Shown piece after piece: positions 16,599-25,917 of a DNA stretch of 64,000 nt (its first letter is position 1; every line of letters starts with the position of its first letter). This DNA comes from Sphingomonas baiyangensis (GTDB lineage: Bacteria > Pseudomonadota > Alphaproteobacteria > Sphingomonadales > Sphingomonadaceae). The position numbers were made by a program, and so were the translations under genes. The stretch spans positions 62,001 to 126,000 of the forward strand of contig NZ_SWKR01000002.1 in assembly GCF_005144715.1 (NCBI RefSeq), in the 5' to 3' direction. The notes beneath the pieces are model-generated. The model made no database searches and was not told the origin of the DNA. It saw only the letters and a list, made by a program, of their open reading frames with translations.

Positions 16599-17579
16599 AT
16601 GGCCATCGTCCCCGACACGCTCGCGCTCATCGGCAACACGCCGCTCGTCCGCCTCAAGGGGCCGAGCGAAGCGGCGGGTGCCGACATCTTCGGCAAGTGC
16701 GAATTCGCCAATCCGGGCGCCAGCGTGAAGGATCGTGCCGCGCTGTTCATCGTCGAGGATGCCGAGGCACGCGGCGCGATCGCGCCCGGCGGCACGATCG
16801 TGGAGGGCACGGCGGGCAATACCGGCATCGGGCTGGCGCTGGTGGCCAACGCCAAGGGCTACAAGACGATCATAGTCATGCCCGAGACGCAGAGCCGCGA
16901 GAAGATGGACACGCTGCGCGCGCTGGGCGCCGAGCTGGTGCTGGTGCCCGCCGCGCCCTATTCGAACCCCGGCCATTTCGTCCACACCAGCCGGCGCATC
17001 GCCGAGGAGACGGCCAATGCCGTCTGGGCCAACCAGTTCGACAACATCGCCAATCGCCGCGCGCATGTGGTGGGTACCGCCGCCGAGATCTGGGAGCAGA
17101 TGGAAGGACGGATCGACGGCTTCACCTGCGCCGTCGGCACCGGCGGCACGCTGGCGGGCGTGGGTCTGGGCCTGAAGGAGCGCGACGAGCGGGTGCGCAT
17201 CGCCTTGAGCGATCCGCATGGCGCGGCGCTCTACGAATATTACGCGCATGGCGAACTGAAGTCCGAGGGATCGTCGGTCGCCGAAGGGATCGGGCAGGGG
17301 CGGATCACCGCCAATCTGGAAGGCGCGCCGATCGACGCGCAGTATCGCATATCCGACGCCGAGGGCTATCAATGGGTGCGGCGACTGCTCGACGAGGAAG
17401 GGCTGTGCCTGGGGCTTTCGTCGGGCATCAACGTGGCGGGCGCGATCCGGCTGGCGCGCGATATCGGCCCCGGCGCGCGCGTCGCGACGATCCTGTGCGA
17501 CACCGGCTTTCGCTATCTCTCGACGCTGCACAACCCCGAATGGCGCGACGCCAAGGGCTTGGTCGCCGCGACCGATTGA
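16599..17579 (+). CDS. cysK: Cysteine synthase A (O-acetylserine sulfhydrylase)
   Basis: This 326-aa PLP enzyme makes cysteine from O-acetylserine and sulfide. Motifs are IGNTPLVRLKGP, the PLP lysine in NPGASVKDRAA, the substrate loop VEGTAGNTGIG, the phosphate-binding GTGGTLAGVG and SSGINVAGA. The ATG at 16599 is chosen; the open frame to 16563 lacks family similarity. It stands alone between the DUF962 gene and a small membrane protein. Confidence 0.95.
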   Translation: MAIVPDTLALIGNTPLVRLKGPSEAAGADIFGKCEFANPGASVKDRAALFIVEDAEARGAIAPGGTIVEGTAGNTGIGLALVANAKGYKTIIVMPETQSREKMDTLRALGAELVLVPAAPYSNPGHFVHTSRRIAEETANAVWANQFDNIANRRAHVVGTAAEIWEQMEGRIDGFTCAVGTGGTLAGVGLGLKERDERVRIALSDPHGAALYEYYAHGELKSEGSSVAEGIGQGRITANLEGAPIDAQYRISDAEGYQWVRRLLDEEGLCLGLSSGINVAGAIRLARDIGPGARVATILCDTGFRYLSTLHNPEWRDAKGLVAATD

Positions 17580-17628
17580 CGCCAGTGGTCGACAAGCCGG
17601 TGCAGGCGCGGTAGCCACGCCAACCGGT

Positions 17629-17955
17629 ATGCAGATTCTACCTCCCGAACCCGGCCAGTCGATGCAGCGCGTGCGCGTGGCGATGACGGGTCTTGCCGCG
17701 GTGACGTTGCTGATCGGCGTCGCGGGCGTGATCTTCAGTGCCGTCGATCGCGAGACGCCGGTCGAGGCGATCGGCGCGGCGAGCAGCGATCGCGTGGCGA
17801 ACATGGCCGCCGGCGCGAACACGCTCGCGATCGACACCGCGATCATCGAGGAGCCGCTCGCCGAGATCGGCGTGGCGCCGAGCAAGAGCGGCGGCGAGAC
17901 GGTGAACGTCACCGTCGCCGAGCAGCCGCCGGCGGTTCCCGCCGAGCCGCGCTGA
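17629..17955 (+). CDS. Small single-span membrane protein, unknown function
   Basis: This 108-aa protein has one hydrophobic helix at about residues 21-40 (AMTGLAAVTLLIGVAGVIFS) and a soluble, acidic Ala/Glu/Pro tail. I recognise no family. The coding pattern and its position between cysK and the dcw cluster suggest a real gene. The tail probably faces the periplasm. Confidence 0.6.
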   Translation: MQILPPEPGQSMQRVRVAMTGLAAVTLLIGVAGVIFSAVDRETPVEAIGAASSDRVANMAAGANTLAIDTAIIEEPLAEIGVAPSKSGGETVNVTVAEQPPAVPAEPR

Positions 17956-18237
17956 CCAGCAACCGGTTTTCACTTCCAATAATTTGGTGATCGTCTCGCG
18001 AGAGGAGCGCCGCGCGTTCGCGCGCAATACTTGCGAGAACAAACCAGATACACGGCATCGATTAGACGAAAGTGGCAAAAATAGGCATCAAATCCCCGCC
18101 ACGGGCATTGTCTGGCAATCACGCCTTTGATATCCAATCACCGGGGCACGCACCTCGTCACGAACCGATCGCAACCGGGGCCATTTGGGTGGCTTTCGGC
18201 GAGGGGGAGGCTTTGCGCGCCGCTGTTGGGAACAGGC
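17956..18237. other. Leader and promoter region of the dcw cluster
   Basis: There is no gene here. The 280-bp stretch before mraZ is AT-richer in its first half (17960-18130), as expected for a promoter region. A single AAAGTGGCA at 18069-18077 resembles one MraZ-binding unit, but the tandem copies that normally define the operator are not evident. I could not place a confident -35/-10 pair. Confidence 0.4.
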
Positions 18238-18729
18238 GTGGCGGACAGGGACTTATTTCAGGGCTTCACGCTACAGGCGGTCGACGCGAAGGGACGCGTT
18301 TCGATCCCCGCCGACCTGCGCACCGTTCTCGAGCACAATAATGGCGGGCCGGAGAACCGGCTCGCACTCATCGGTCGCGACTCGGCGTTGGGCTGCCTTG
18401 TTGGCTACGACACCGCCTGGGCGCGCGAGCGCAACGAGCGACTGAACGCACTGACGCGGATCGCCGAGGAAGAGGGCCGTGCCATCGACCTCGCCGCGCG
18501 CCGCCGCGACAATCGTGTCGAGCGCGTGGCCTATGATCCCAGCGGCCGGATCGTGCTGCCCGCCTATGAGCGCGACAAGGCGGGCATCGCCAACTGGGCG
18601 TTCTTCGCGGGCGACGGCGACCAGTTCCAGATCTGGGCGCCGGCGCGGCTGCTCGCCGACACTGCCGGCGACGAGGATCTGCAGGATCGCTGCCGTTACG
18701 CGATGAAGCTCAAGGGCGTGGCGCTGTGA
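18238..18729 (+). CDS. mraZ: Transcriptional regulator MraZ
   Basis: This 163-aa protein has the double SpoVT/AbrB-like fold of MraZ. The first repeat has [15 protein letters not shown] and the second [16 protein letters not shown]. MraZ represses the dcw operon from its own promoter in several bacteria. The GTG at 18238 places the N-terminus just before the first repeat, as in the family; an upstream ATG at 18127 would add 37 residues without similarity. The last codons overlap the rsmH start (GTG at 18726). Confidence 0.9.
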   Translation: MADRDLFQGFTLQAVDAKGRVSIPADLRTVLEHNNGGPENRLALIGRDSALGCLVGYDTAWARERNERLNALTRIAEEEGRAIDLAARRRDNRVERVAYDPSGRIVLPAYERDKAGIANWAFFAGDGDQFQIWAPARLLADTAGDEDLQDRCRYAMKLKGVAL

Positions 18730-19682
18730 GCGCGGCGCCGCACATCCCCGTGCTGCTCGACGAGGTGATCGCGGGGCTGGGAATCGCGCCGGGCGAGCGG
18801 CATGTCGACGCGACCTTCGGCGCGGGCGGCTATACGCGTGCGATGTTGGCGGCCGGCGCACAGGTGGCGGCGTTCGACCGCGATCCCGATGCGGTGCGCG
18901 AAGGTGCAGCGCTGGCGAGCGAGGCGGGCGATGCGCTGATCCTGATCGAGGCGCCCTTCTCGGCGATGGCTGCCGAACTGGGGGCGCGCGGGCTGGTGCC
19001 CGTCGACGGCGTGACGATGGACATCGGCGTCTCCTCGATGCAGCTCGACCGCGCAGAACGCGGCTTCTCGTTCCAGGCCGACGGTCCGCTCGACATGCGG
19101 ATGAGCCAGGCGGGCGAGAGCGCCGCCGATTTCGTCAATACCGCCGACGAAGCGGTGATCGCCGACATCCTGTTCCGCTATGGCGAGGAGCCGCGCTCGC
19201 GCCGCGTGGCCCGCGCGGTGGTCGATGCGCGGCCGATCACGCGCACCGGCGAGCTCGCCGGCGTCGTGCGCCGTGCGCTCGGCTACCGGCCGCACGACAA
19301 GAAGGACCCCGCGACGCGGACCTTTCAGGCGATCCGCATCCACCTCAACCGCGAGCTCGACGAGCTGGCCGAGGGGCTGGCGGCGGCCGAGCGGGTGCTG
19401 GCGCCCGGCGGGCGGCTGGCGGTGGTGACGTTCCACAGCCTCGAGGACCGCATGGTCAAGCGCTTCCTGCGCGAGCGTTCGGGCAGCGAGCCGGCAGGAT
19501 CGCGACATCGACCCGCGCCGAAGGCCGCGCGGGCACCCAGCTTTCATACGCCGGCCCGCGCGGTGCGCGCCGGCGAACACGAGATCGCGCGCAATCCGCG
19601 CGCACGATCGGCGACGCTGCGCGTGGCGCGGCGCACCGATGCCCCGGCATGGACGCATGCCGGCGCGACAGGAGGGGAATGA
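18726..19682 (+). CDS. rsmH: 16S rRNA (cytosine(1402)-N(4))-methyltransferase RsmH
   Basis: This 318-aa SAM-dependent methyltransferase (MraW) modifies C1402 of 16S rRNA. The N-terminus [13 protein letters not shown] is typical, followed by the SAM-binding [14 protein letters not shown]. Further conserved blocks are [27 protein letters not shown] and [18 protein letters not shown] start, overlapping the mraZ stop. Its own stop overlaps the ftsL start region (19679-19684). Confidence 0.97.
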   Translation: MSAAPHIPVLLDEVIAGLGIAPGERHVDATFGAGGYTRAMLAAGAQVAAFDRDPDAVREGAALASEAGDALILIEAPFSAMAAELGARGLVPVDGVTMDIGVSSMQLDRAERGFSFQADGPLDMRMSQAGESAADFVNTADEAVIADILFRYGEEPRSRRVARAVVDARPITRTGELAGVVRRALGYRPHDKKDPATRTFQAIRIHLNRELDELAEGLAAAERVLAPGGRLAVVTFHSLEDRMVKRFLRERSGSEPAGSRHRPAPKAARAPSFHTPARAVRAGEHEIARNPRARSATLRVARRTDAPAWTHAGATGGE

Positions 19683-20368
19683 TGGCGACCAAGAGCTTGA
19701 AGGGCTTTGGCTGGTTCGTGTGCGGCGTGCTCGTGGCGCCGCCCTGCTATCTGGTCTCGTCGTGGGTGGCGGCCGAGCGTGCGCGCGTCGAAAGCCTCGA
19801 GCGCGCGATCGTCGCGGCGCAATCGGATATCCGCGACCTCGAAACCGAGTTCCAGACGCGCGCCAACCATGCGCAGCTCGAGCGCTGGAACGGCGACCTG
19901 CTGGCGTTGGCGGCGCCGCGCCCCGAGCAGTTCGTGGCGGGCGAGGATGCGCTGGCGGCGCTGCACAGCAGCGTGCCCGGCGACGCGGCCTATGTGCAGG
20001 CAAGCTATATCGTACCTTCGGGGCTGCACGATACGCGCATCCGGCTCGACGCGGCCGAGGCCGAGGCGGCGCTGGCCGCCGCAGCGCAGCCGCGCGTCGC
20101 GCCGATCGCGCCGGTCGCCACGCCTGCGGCAGCGGCTGCGGCAAAGCCCGCACCGGCGCCTGCGACGCCCAAGCCCAAGACCGCCGTGCCTGCCGCACGC
20201 GTAGCCCTCGCAGCCGCCGCCACCCCCTCGCCGGTGCGTGCGGGACCGGCCCCCGCGCCCGAGCGCAAGCGCGCGCAGGCGGTGGCGATGCTCGACCGCA
20301 CGCTCTTGAGCGATTCGACGCTCGGCGATCTGGCGGCGGGCGCGCGACGTGAAGTGAAACCGCGTTGA
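19682..20368 (+). CDS. ftsL: Cell division protein FtsL (long form)
   Basis: This 228-aa bitopic protein occupies the ftsL slot between rsmH and ftsI. One TM helix (about residues 8-26) is followed by a coiled-coil-like segment (about 28-60). FtsL is usually about 100-130 residues; this one has an Ala/Pro-rich tail of about 100 residues (runs of APA, AAAA, TPKPK). GGAGG at 19671 serves the ATG at 19682, although 19679 is also an ATG. The assignment rests on position and topology because FtsL sequence is poorly conserved. Confidence 0.8.
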   Translation: MATKSLKGFGWFVCGVLVAPPCYLVSSWVAAERARVESLERAIVAAQSDIRDLETEFQTRANHAQLERWNGDLLALAAPRPEQFVAGEDALAALHSSVPGDAAYVQASYIVPSGLHDTRIRLDAAEAEAALAAAAQPRVAPIAPVATPAAAAAAKPAPAPATPKPKTAVPAARVALAAAATPSPVRAGPAPAPERKRAQAVAMLDRTLLSDSTLGDLAAGARREVKPR

Positions 20369-22056
20369 TCGTCCTCGTCGCCCCCACGGCGGCCGATCGG
20401 CGGACGCCCGGCGGCCGGCATGCGCTGCTCCAGACCGCGCAGGTCCGGCTGATGATCGTCATGCTGTGCTTCGCCGCCGGGCTGTTGCTCGTCGTCGCGC
20501 GGCTGGCGATGCTGGCGGTGATGGCCGAGCCCGCGAACGCCCGGAGCTTGGCCTCGGCGCTGGTGCCGGTGCGCGGAGACCTTGTCGACCGCAACGGCGC
20601 GCCGCTTGCCCGCACGATCGACGCCTGGTCGATCGGCGTGCATCCCGACAAGGTGATCGGCGACAAGCGCGAGCTTGCGCGCCGTCTCGCCGAGCTGATC
20701 CCCGAGCCCGGCGTCGAGGGGCATTACCGTGCCCTCATGTCGAGCGCGAACTTCACCTATCTGCAACGCCGCGCGCTGCCCGAGCTGGTGCGGCGCGTGA
20801 ATGCGCTGGGCGAGCCCGGCATCGCCTTCGCGCGCGAACCCGAGCGGCTCTATCCGCAGTCGACGATCGCCGCGCACGCGCTTGGCCGGCTCAGCATCGA
20901 CGGCCACGGCATCACCGGCATGGAGCGGCACCTCGAGGAGCAGCTGACCAACCCGGCGCTGCGCGGGCGCCCGGTAGCGCTGTCGATCGACCTTCGCGTG
21001 CAGGGTGCGCTGGAGAGCGAGCTGAGCCGCGCAATGGCGTCGTTCCAGGCAGCGGGTGCGGCAGGCATCATCCTCGACGTGCGCACGGGCGAGATCCCGG
21101 CGATCGCCTCGCTGCCGAGCTTCAATCCCAACAAGCTCGAACGCGGCGAGAGCGGGCTTTTGAACAACGTCACGCAGAGCGTGTACGAGCTGGGATCGAC
21201 CTTCAAGCCGCTGGTGATGGCCGAGGCGATCGAGACGGGCGTGGTGCCCAACATGGCCAAGCGCTATGACGCGACGGCGCCGATCCGCATCGGCCGCTTT
21301 CAGATCCGCGACGACCATGCGCAGCGCCGCTGGCTCAACGTGCCCGAGACGCTGATCCATTCGTCGAACATCGCCACCGCGCGCGTCGCCGACGAGATGG
21401 GGCAGGCGCGCATGGAGCATCTGTTCAGGAAGCTCGGCTTCGATACCGCGCCCGATATCGAAATCGAGACCGCGCGTCCCTTGTGGCCGACCAACTGGGG
21501 TCGTTCGACCACGCTGACCACTGCCTATGGCCACGGCATCGCGATCACGCCGCTGCATCTGGCGAGCGCCTATGCCGCGATGCTCAACGGCGGCATCTGG
21601 CGCCCCGCCACGCTGATGAAGCTCGACCGCGCGCCCGCCGGCCGCCGCGTGTTCAGCGAAGCGACGAGCGCGCGGATGCGCCAGCTGATGCGGCTGATCG
21701 TGCTCGAGGGCACCGGCCGCAAGGGCGAGGCACCGGGCTACCGCGTCGGCGCCAAGACGGGTACTGCCGAGAAGCCGGGTGCCGGCGGCTACAACAAGAA
21801 GGTCAATGTCAGCACCTTCGCGGCGGCTTTCCCGATGGACAATCCGCGCTATGTGGTGATCGCGATGCTCGATGCGCCCAAAGGCAATGCCGAAAGCTTC
21901 GGCCTGACCACCGCCGCGTGGACCGCGGCGCCCGTGGTCAGCCGCGTGATCTCGCGCACCGGGCCGCTCCTGGGCGTGATTCCCGATGCCAATCGCGATC
22001 TCGATATGGCCGATGTGATGCCGCATCTGTGGCGCGCGCCGGGCGAGCGCCAGTGA
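20365..22056 (+). CDS. ftsI: Division-specific peptidoglycan transpeptidase FtsI (PBP3)
   Basis: This 563-aa class B penicillin-binding protein crosslinks septal peptidoglycan. One N-terminal TM helix (about 28-53), a pedestal domain beginning RGDLVDRNG, and the transpeptidase domain are visible. The catalytic triad motifs are STFK (S278-K281), SSN (333-335) and KTG (464-466). The TTG start at 20365 overlaps the ftsL stop (TTGA), so it is probably translationally coupled. Confidence 0.96.
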   Translation: MIVLVAPTAADRRTPGGRHALLQTAQVRLMIVMLCFAAGLLLVVARLAMLAVMAEPANARSLASALVPVRGDLVDRNGAPLARTIDAWSIGVHPDKVIGDKRELARRLAELIPEPGVEGHYRALMSSANFTYLQRRALPELVRRVNALGEPGIAFAREPERLYPQSTIAAHALGRLSIDGHGITGMERHLEEQLTNPALRGRPVALSIDLRVQGALESELSRAMASFQAAGAAGIILDVRTGEIPAIASLPSFNPNKLERGESGLLNNVTQSVYELGSTFKPLVMAEAIETGVVPNMAKRYDATAPIRIGRFQIRDDHAQRRWLNVPETLIHSSNIATARVADEMGQARMEHLFRKLGFDTAPDIEIETARPLWPTNWGRSTTLTTAYGHGIAITPLHLASAYAAMLNGGIWRPATLMKLDRAPAGRRVFSEATSARMRQLMRLIVLEGTGRKGEAPGYRVGAKTGTAEKPGAGGYNKKVNVSTFAAAFPMDNPRYVVIAMLDAPKGNAESFGLTTAAWTAAPVVSRVISRTGPLLGVIPDANRDLDMADVMPHLWRAPGERQ

Positions 22057-23468
22057 GGCTCGGCGCACTGCTGGGCAATGACGACGCGACGCCCGTCACC
22101 GGCTTCGCGATCGATCACCGCAAGGTGGCGCCGGGCACGGTGTTCGGCGCGTTCGAGGGCGCGCGCGTCAACGGCGAGGACTATATCGCGCAGGCAATCG
22201 CCGCCGGCGCCGTCGCCATCGTGGCGCGGCCCGAGGCGGCGGTCGAGGGTGTGCCGCACATATCCGCCGACCAGCCGCGCGCGTGCTTCGCCGAATTGGC
22301 CGCGCGCTTCTGCGCGCCGTTTCCCAATACCTGCGTCGCGGTGACGGGCACCAACGGCAAGACATCGACCGTCGAGATGACGCGGCAATTGTGGCGCATG
22401 GCGGGGCATCACGCGGCCTCGATCGGCACGCTGGGCGTCACCACGGCCGACGATCGCGCGGTGACGGGGCTGACGACGCCCGATGTCGTCACTTTTCTGT
22501 CGAACGTCGGCGGGCTGGCGCGCGAGGGGGTGACGCATCTGGCATTCGAGGCATCGAGCCACGGCCTGTCGCAATATCGCACCGAAGGCCTGCCGGTGCG
22601 TGCTGCGGCCTTCACAAATCTCAGCCGCGACCATCTCGACTATCACAAGGACATGGCGGAATATTTCACCGCCAAGCTCAGGCTGTTTGCCGAGGTACTG
22701 GCCGATGACGGCACCGCCGTCGTCTGGGCCGACGATCCGCATGCCGAGCGCGTGATCGATCTGGTGCGCTGCCGCGGCAATCGGCTGATGACGGTGGGCG
22801 AGCATGGCGACGCACTGCGCCTCGTCTCGCGCGCGCCGACGTTGCTGGGGCAGGGGCTCGAAATCGAGGCCGAGGGGCGGGTGCATAAGGTTACGCTGCC
22901 GCTGATCGGCGCCTATCAGGCCGCCAATGCGCTGATCGCTGCGGGACTGGTGATCGCGACGGGCGGCGATGCCGCCGCGACGATCGGCAATCTGGCGCGG
23001 TTGCAACCCGTGCCGGGCCGGCTCGAGCGCGCGGTCATCAGCGCGCGCGGGGCGCCCGTCTATGTCGATTACGCGCATACGCCCGATGCGCTCGAGGCGG
23101 CGATCGCGGCGCTGAAGCCGCATGCTGCCGGCCGGCTGATCGTGGTGTTCGGCGCCGGCGGCGACCGCGATACGGGCAAGCGCGAGCCGATGGGCGCGGT
23201 AGCCGCGCGCCATGCCGATCTGGCGATCGTCACAGACGACAATCCGCGCACCGAGGATGCCGCCGCGATCCGCCGCGAAGTGCTGAAGGGCGCGCCGCGC
23301 GCGACCGAGATCGGCGACCGCCGCGCCGCCATCGCCGCCGCGATCGCCGAGGCACGTGGCGACGACATCGTGCTCATCGCCGGCAAGGGCCATGAACAGG
23401 GCCAGATCGTCGGCGACATGGTGCTGCCGTTCGACGATGTGGCGGTGGCGCGCGAGTGCGCCGCGTGA
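22053..23468 (+). CDS. murE: UDP-MurNAc-tripeptide synthetase MurE
   Basis: This 471-aa Mur ligase adds meso-diaminopimelate to UDP-MurNAc-L-Ala-D-Glu. It has the ATP loop VTGTNGKTST, the EASSHGL motif, HTPDALE and the DNPRTED motif that specifies DAP rather than lysine. The carbamylated-lysine region (YTAKLRLF) is visible. The GTG start at 22053 overlaps the ftsI stop; an open frame far upstream is only the ftsI shadow. Confidence 0.97.
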   Translation: MRLGALLGNDDATPVTGFAIDHRKVAPGTVFGAFEGARVNGEDYIAQAIAAGAVAIVARPEAAVEGVPHISADQPRACFAELAARFCAPFPNTCVAVTGTNGKTSTVEMTRQLWRMAGHHAASIGTLGVTTADDRAVTGLTTPDVVTFLSNVGGLAREGVTHLAFEASSHGLSQYRTEGLPVRAAAFTNLSRDHLDYHKDMAEYFTAKLRLFAEVLADDGTAVVWADDPHAERVIDLVRCRGNRLMTVGEHGDALRLVSRAPTLLGQGLEIEAEGRVHKVTLPLIGAYQAANALIAAGLVIATGGDAAATIGNLARLQPVPGRLERAVISARGAPVYVDYAHTPDALEAAIAALKPHAAGRLIVVFGAGGDRDTGKREPMGAVAARHADLAIVTDDNPRTEDAAAIRREVLKGAPRATEIGDRRAAIAAAIAEARGDDIVLIAGKGHEQGQIVGDMVLPFDDVAVARECAA

Positions 23469-24847
23469 GCAGCGCCGCGCCGCTCTGGACCGCGGCCGAG
23501 ATCGCCGCCGCCACCGGCGGTACGGCGTCGGGCGCGTTCGAGGTTTCGGGCGTCGCGTTCGATTCGCGTGAGGTGGGGCCGGGCGACCTGTTCGTGGCGC
23601 TGACGGGCGAGCAGACCGACGGCCACCGCTTCGTCGCGCAGGCATTCGCGCAGGGTGCGGCGGGTGCGATCGTCTCGCGCGACTGCGAAGCGCCGCACGT
23701 GCGCGTGGCCGATACGATGGCGGCGCTCGAGGCGCTGGCACGCGCGGCACGGGCGCGTACCGCAGCGCGCATCATCGGCGTCACCGGATCGGTGGGCAAG
23801 ACGGGCACCAAGGAAGCGCTGGCCACAGCGCTCGACCGCGCCGATCCGGGTGCGACGCACAAATCGGTCAAGAGCTACAACAACCATACCGGCGTGCCGC
23901 TGAGCCTTGCGCGGATGCCGCGCGACGCGCGCTTCGGCGTGTTCGAGATGGGCATGAACCATGCCGGCGAACTCGACGCGCTGACGCGCATCGTGCGCCC
24001 GCACGTGGCGATCGTCACCGCGATCGCGCCGTCGCACATCGCCTTCTTCGATTCGGTCGAGGCGATCGCCGATGCCAAGGGCGAGATATTCGCAGGGCTC
24101 GAGGAGGGCGGCACCGCGATCGTCCCGTTCGACAGCCTGCATCACGGCCGCCTGCGCGCGGCTGCCGAGCGCTTCGCCGGGCGCGTGACGAGCTTCGGCA
24201 CAAGCGAGGGCGCCGATGTGCGCGCGGTCGAGACGATGGCGGTCGAGGGCGGAACCTTCGTCACCGCGCGGCTGGGCGAGCGCGAACTGAGCTTCACTAT
24301 CGGCCAGGCAGGCGCGCACTGGGTCTCGAATGCGCTGGCGGTGCTCGCGGCAGTCGATGCGGCAGGCGGCGACCTGGCGCTGGCGGGACTGGCGCTCGCC
24401 GACATGCGCGACCTGGCGGGGCGCGGCGCGCGCCACCGCATCGTGGTGGGCGATGGCGATGTGCTGCTGATCGACGAGAGCTACAACGCCAATCCGGCAT
24501 CGATGCGCGCGACGCTGGCGGTGCTGGGCGCCGAGCCGGCGGTGCGGCGCGTGGCGGTGCTGGGCGAGATGCGCGAGCTTGGCGAGCACGGCGCCGACTA
24601 TCACGCCGCGCTGGCCGCGCCGATCCGTGAAGCGTGCGTCGAATACGCCGTGCTGGTGGGCGCGGGCATGGCGCCGCTTGCCGAGGCGCTTGAGGGGCGC
24701 GTCGATTTCGTCCATGTGGCCGACGCCGCGCAAGCGCAGTCCGCTCTCGATGCGGTGCTGGCGCCGGGGGACGCGGTACTCGTCAAGGGTTCGAACGGGG
24801 TCGGGCTGTCGGCAATCGTCGCCGCGCTCGCCAGGCGCGGGGCGTAA
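23465..24847 (+). CDS. murF: UDP-MurNAc-pentapeptide synthetase MurF
   Basis: This 460-aa Mur ligase adds D-Ala-D-Ala to the tripeptide precursor. It shows [20 protein letters not shown] near the N-terminus, the P-loop ITGSVGKT (here [14 protein letters not shown]), the NHTGVPLSL motif, [11 protein letters not shown] and [13 protein letters not shown]. The GTG at 23465 overlaps the murE stop; GTG 23456 is another in-frame choice. Its stop overlaps the mraY ATG. Confidence 0.97.
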   Translation: MSSAAPLWTAAEIAAATGGTASGAFEVSGVAFDSREVGPGDLFVALTGEQTDGHRFVAQAFAQGAAGAIVSRDCEAPHVRVADTMAALEALARAARARTAARIIGVTGSVGKTGTKEALATALDRADPGATHKSVKSYNNHTGVPLSLARMPRDARFGVFEMGMNHAGELDALTRIVRPHVAIVTAIAPSHIAFFDSVEAIADAKGEIFAGLEEGGTAIVPFDSLHHGRLRAAAERFAGRVTSFGTSEGADVRAVETMAVEGGTFVTARLGERELSFTIGQAGAHWVSNALAVLAAVDAAGGDLALAGLALADMRDLAGRGARHRIVVGDGDVLLIDESYNANPASMRATLAVLGAEPAVRRVAVLGEMRELGEHGADYHAALAAPIREACVEYAVLVGAGMAPLAEALEGRVDFVHVADAAQAQSALDAVLAPGDAVLVKGSNGVGLSAIVAALARRGA

Positions 24848-25917
24848 TGCTGTATCTGATTGCCGAATATCTGGGCTTTCCGGGCGCGCTGAACGTCATC
24901 CGCTATCTGTCGTTCCGCACCGGCGGCGCGGTGGCAACGGCGCTGTTCTTCGGCCTGCTGATCGGCCCCAAGTTCATCGGCTGGCTGCGCGTGCGCCAGG
25001 GCAAGGGCCAGCCGATCCGCGCCGACGGGCCGCAGAGCCACCTCGCCAAGCGCGGCACGCCCACGATGGGCGGGCTGATGATCCTCACCTCGATGACGCT
25101 GTCGCTCATCCTGTGGATGGACGTGCGCAATCCCTTCGTCTGGGCCTGCCTGTTCGTGACCTTGGGCTTCGGCTGCATCGGCTTCCTCGACGATTACGAC
25201 AAGGTGCGAAAGGCGAGCCATGCCGGCGTATCGGGCCGCGTGCGGCTGGCCGCCGAGTTCGTGATCGCCGGGATCGCGAGCTGGATCATCATCGCGCAGA
25301 CGGGGACGCTGCTCTACGTTCCCTTCTTCTCGAACATCGCGCTCGATCTGGGGCCGTTCTACGTGGTGTTCGCGGCGTTCACGATCGTCGCCTTCGGCAA
25401 TGCGGTGAACCTGACCGACGGGCTGGACGGGCTGGCGGTGATGCCCGTCATTATCGCATCGGTCGCGTTCATGGTGATCGCCTATCTGGCGGGCAACGCG
25501 ATCTATTCGGCGTATCTGGGCATTCCGCACGTGCCGCGCGTGGGCGAGCTGACGATCCTGTGCGGCGCGATCGTGGGCGGGGGCCTTGCCTTCCTGTGGT
25601 TCAACGCGCCGCCGGCGGCGGTGTTCATGGGCGATACCGGTAGCCTGGCGCTCGGCGGCGCGCTCGGCGCGATCGCGGTATCGTCGCATCACGAGATCGT
25701 GCTCGGCATCGTTGGCGGGCTGTTCGTGATGGAGGCGATGAGCGTCATCATCCAGGTGTTCTTCTACAAGCGCACGGGGCGGCGCGTGTTCCGGATGGCG
25801 CCGATCCACCATCATTTCGAGCAATTGGGCTGGAGCGAGCCGACGGTGGTGATCCGCTTCTGGATCATCAGCCTAGTGCTGGCGCTCGCCGGCCTGTCGA
25901 CGTTGAAGCTCAGGTGA
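24847..25917 (+). CDS. mraY: Phospho-MurNAc-pentapeptide transferase MraY
   Basis: This 356-aa polytopic membrane enzyme makes lipid I on undecaprenyl phosphate. About ten hydrophobic helices are present. Key segments are [10 protein letters not shown], the catalytic [14 protein letters not shown] (DDD region), [33 protein letters not shown] and PIHHHFE. The ATG overlaps the murF stop (TAATG). Confidence 0.98.
   Translation: MLYLIAEYLGFPGALNVIRYLSFRTGGAVATALFFGLLIGPKFIGWLRVRQGKGQPIRADGPQSHLAKRGTPTMGGLMILTSMTLSLILWMDVRNPFVWACLFVTLGFGCIGFLDDYDKVRKASHAGVSGRVRLAAEFVIAGIASWIIIAQTGTLLYVPFFSNIALDLGPFYVVFAAFTIVAFGNAVNLTDGLDGLAVMPVIIASVAFMVIAYLAGNAIYSAYLGIPHVPRVGELTILCGAIVGGGLAFLWFNAPPAAVFMGDTGSLALGGALGAIAVSSHHEIVLGIVGGLFVMEAMSVIIQVFFYKRTGRRVFRMAPIHHHFEQLGWSEPTVVIRFWIISLVLALAGLSTLKLR

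Noticed and set aside
18069..18077. MraZ operator at AAAGTGGCA
   Set aside because: Only one unit was found; MraZ sites are several spaced repeats. It is mentioned in the leader entry but not called as an operator.
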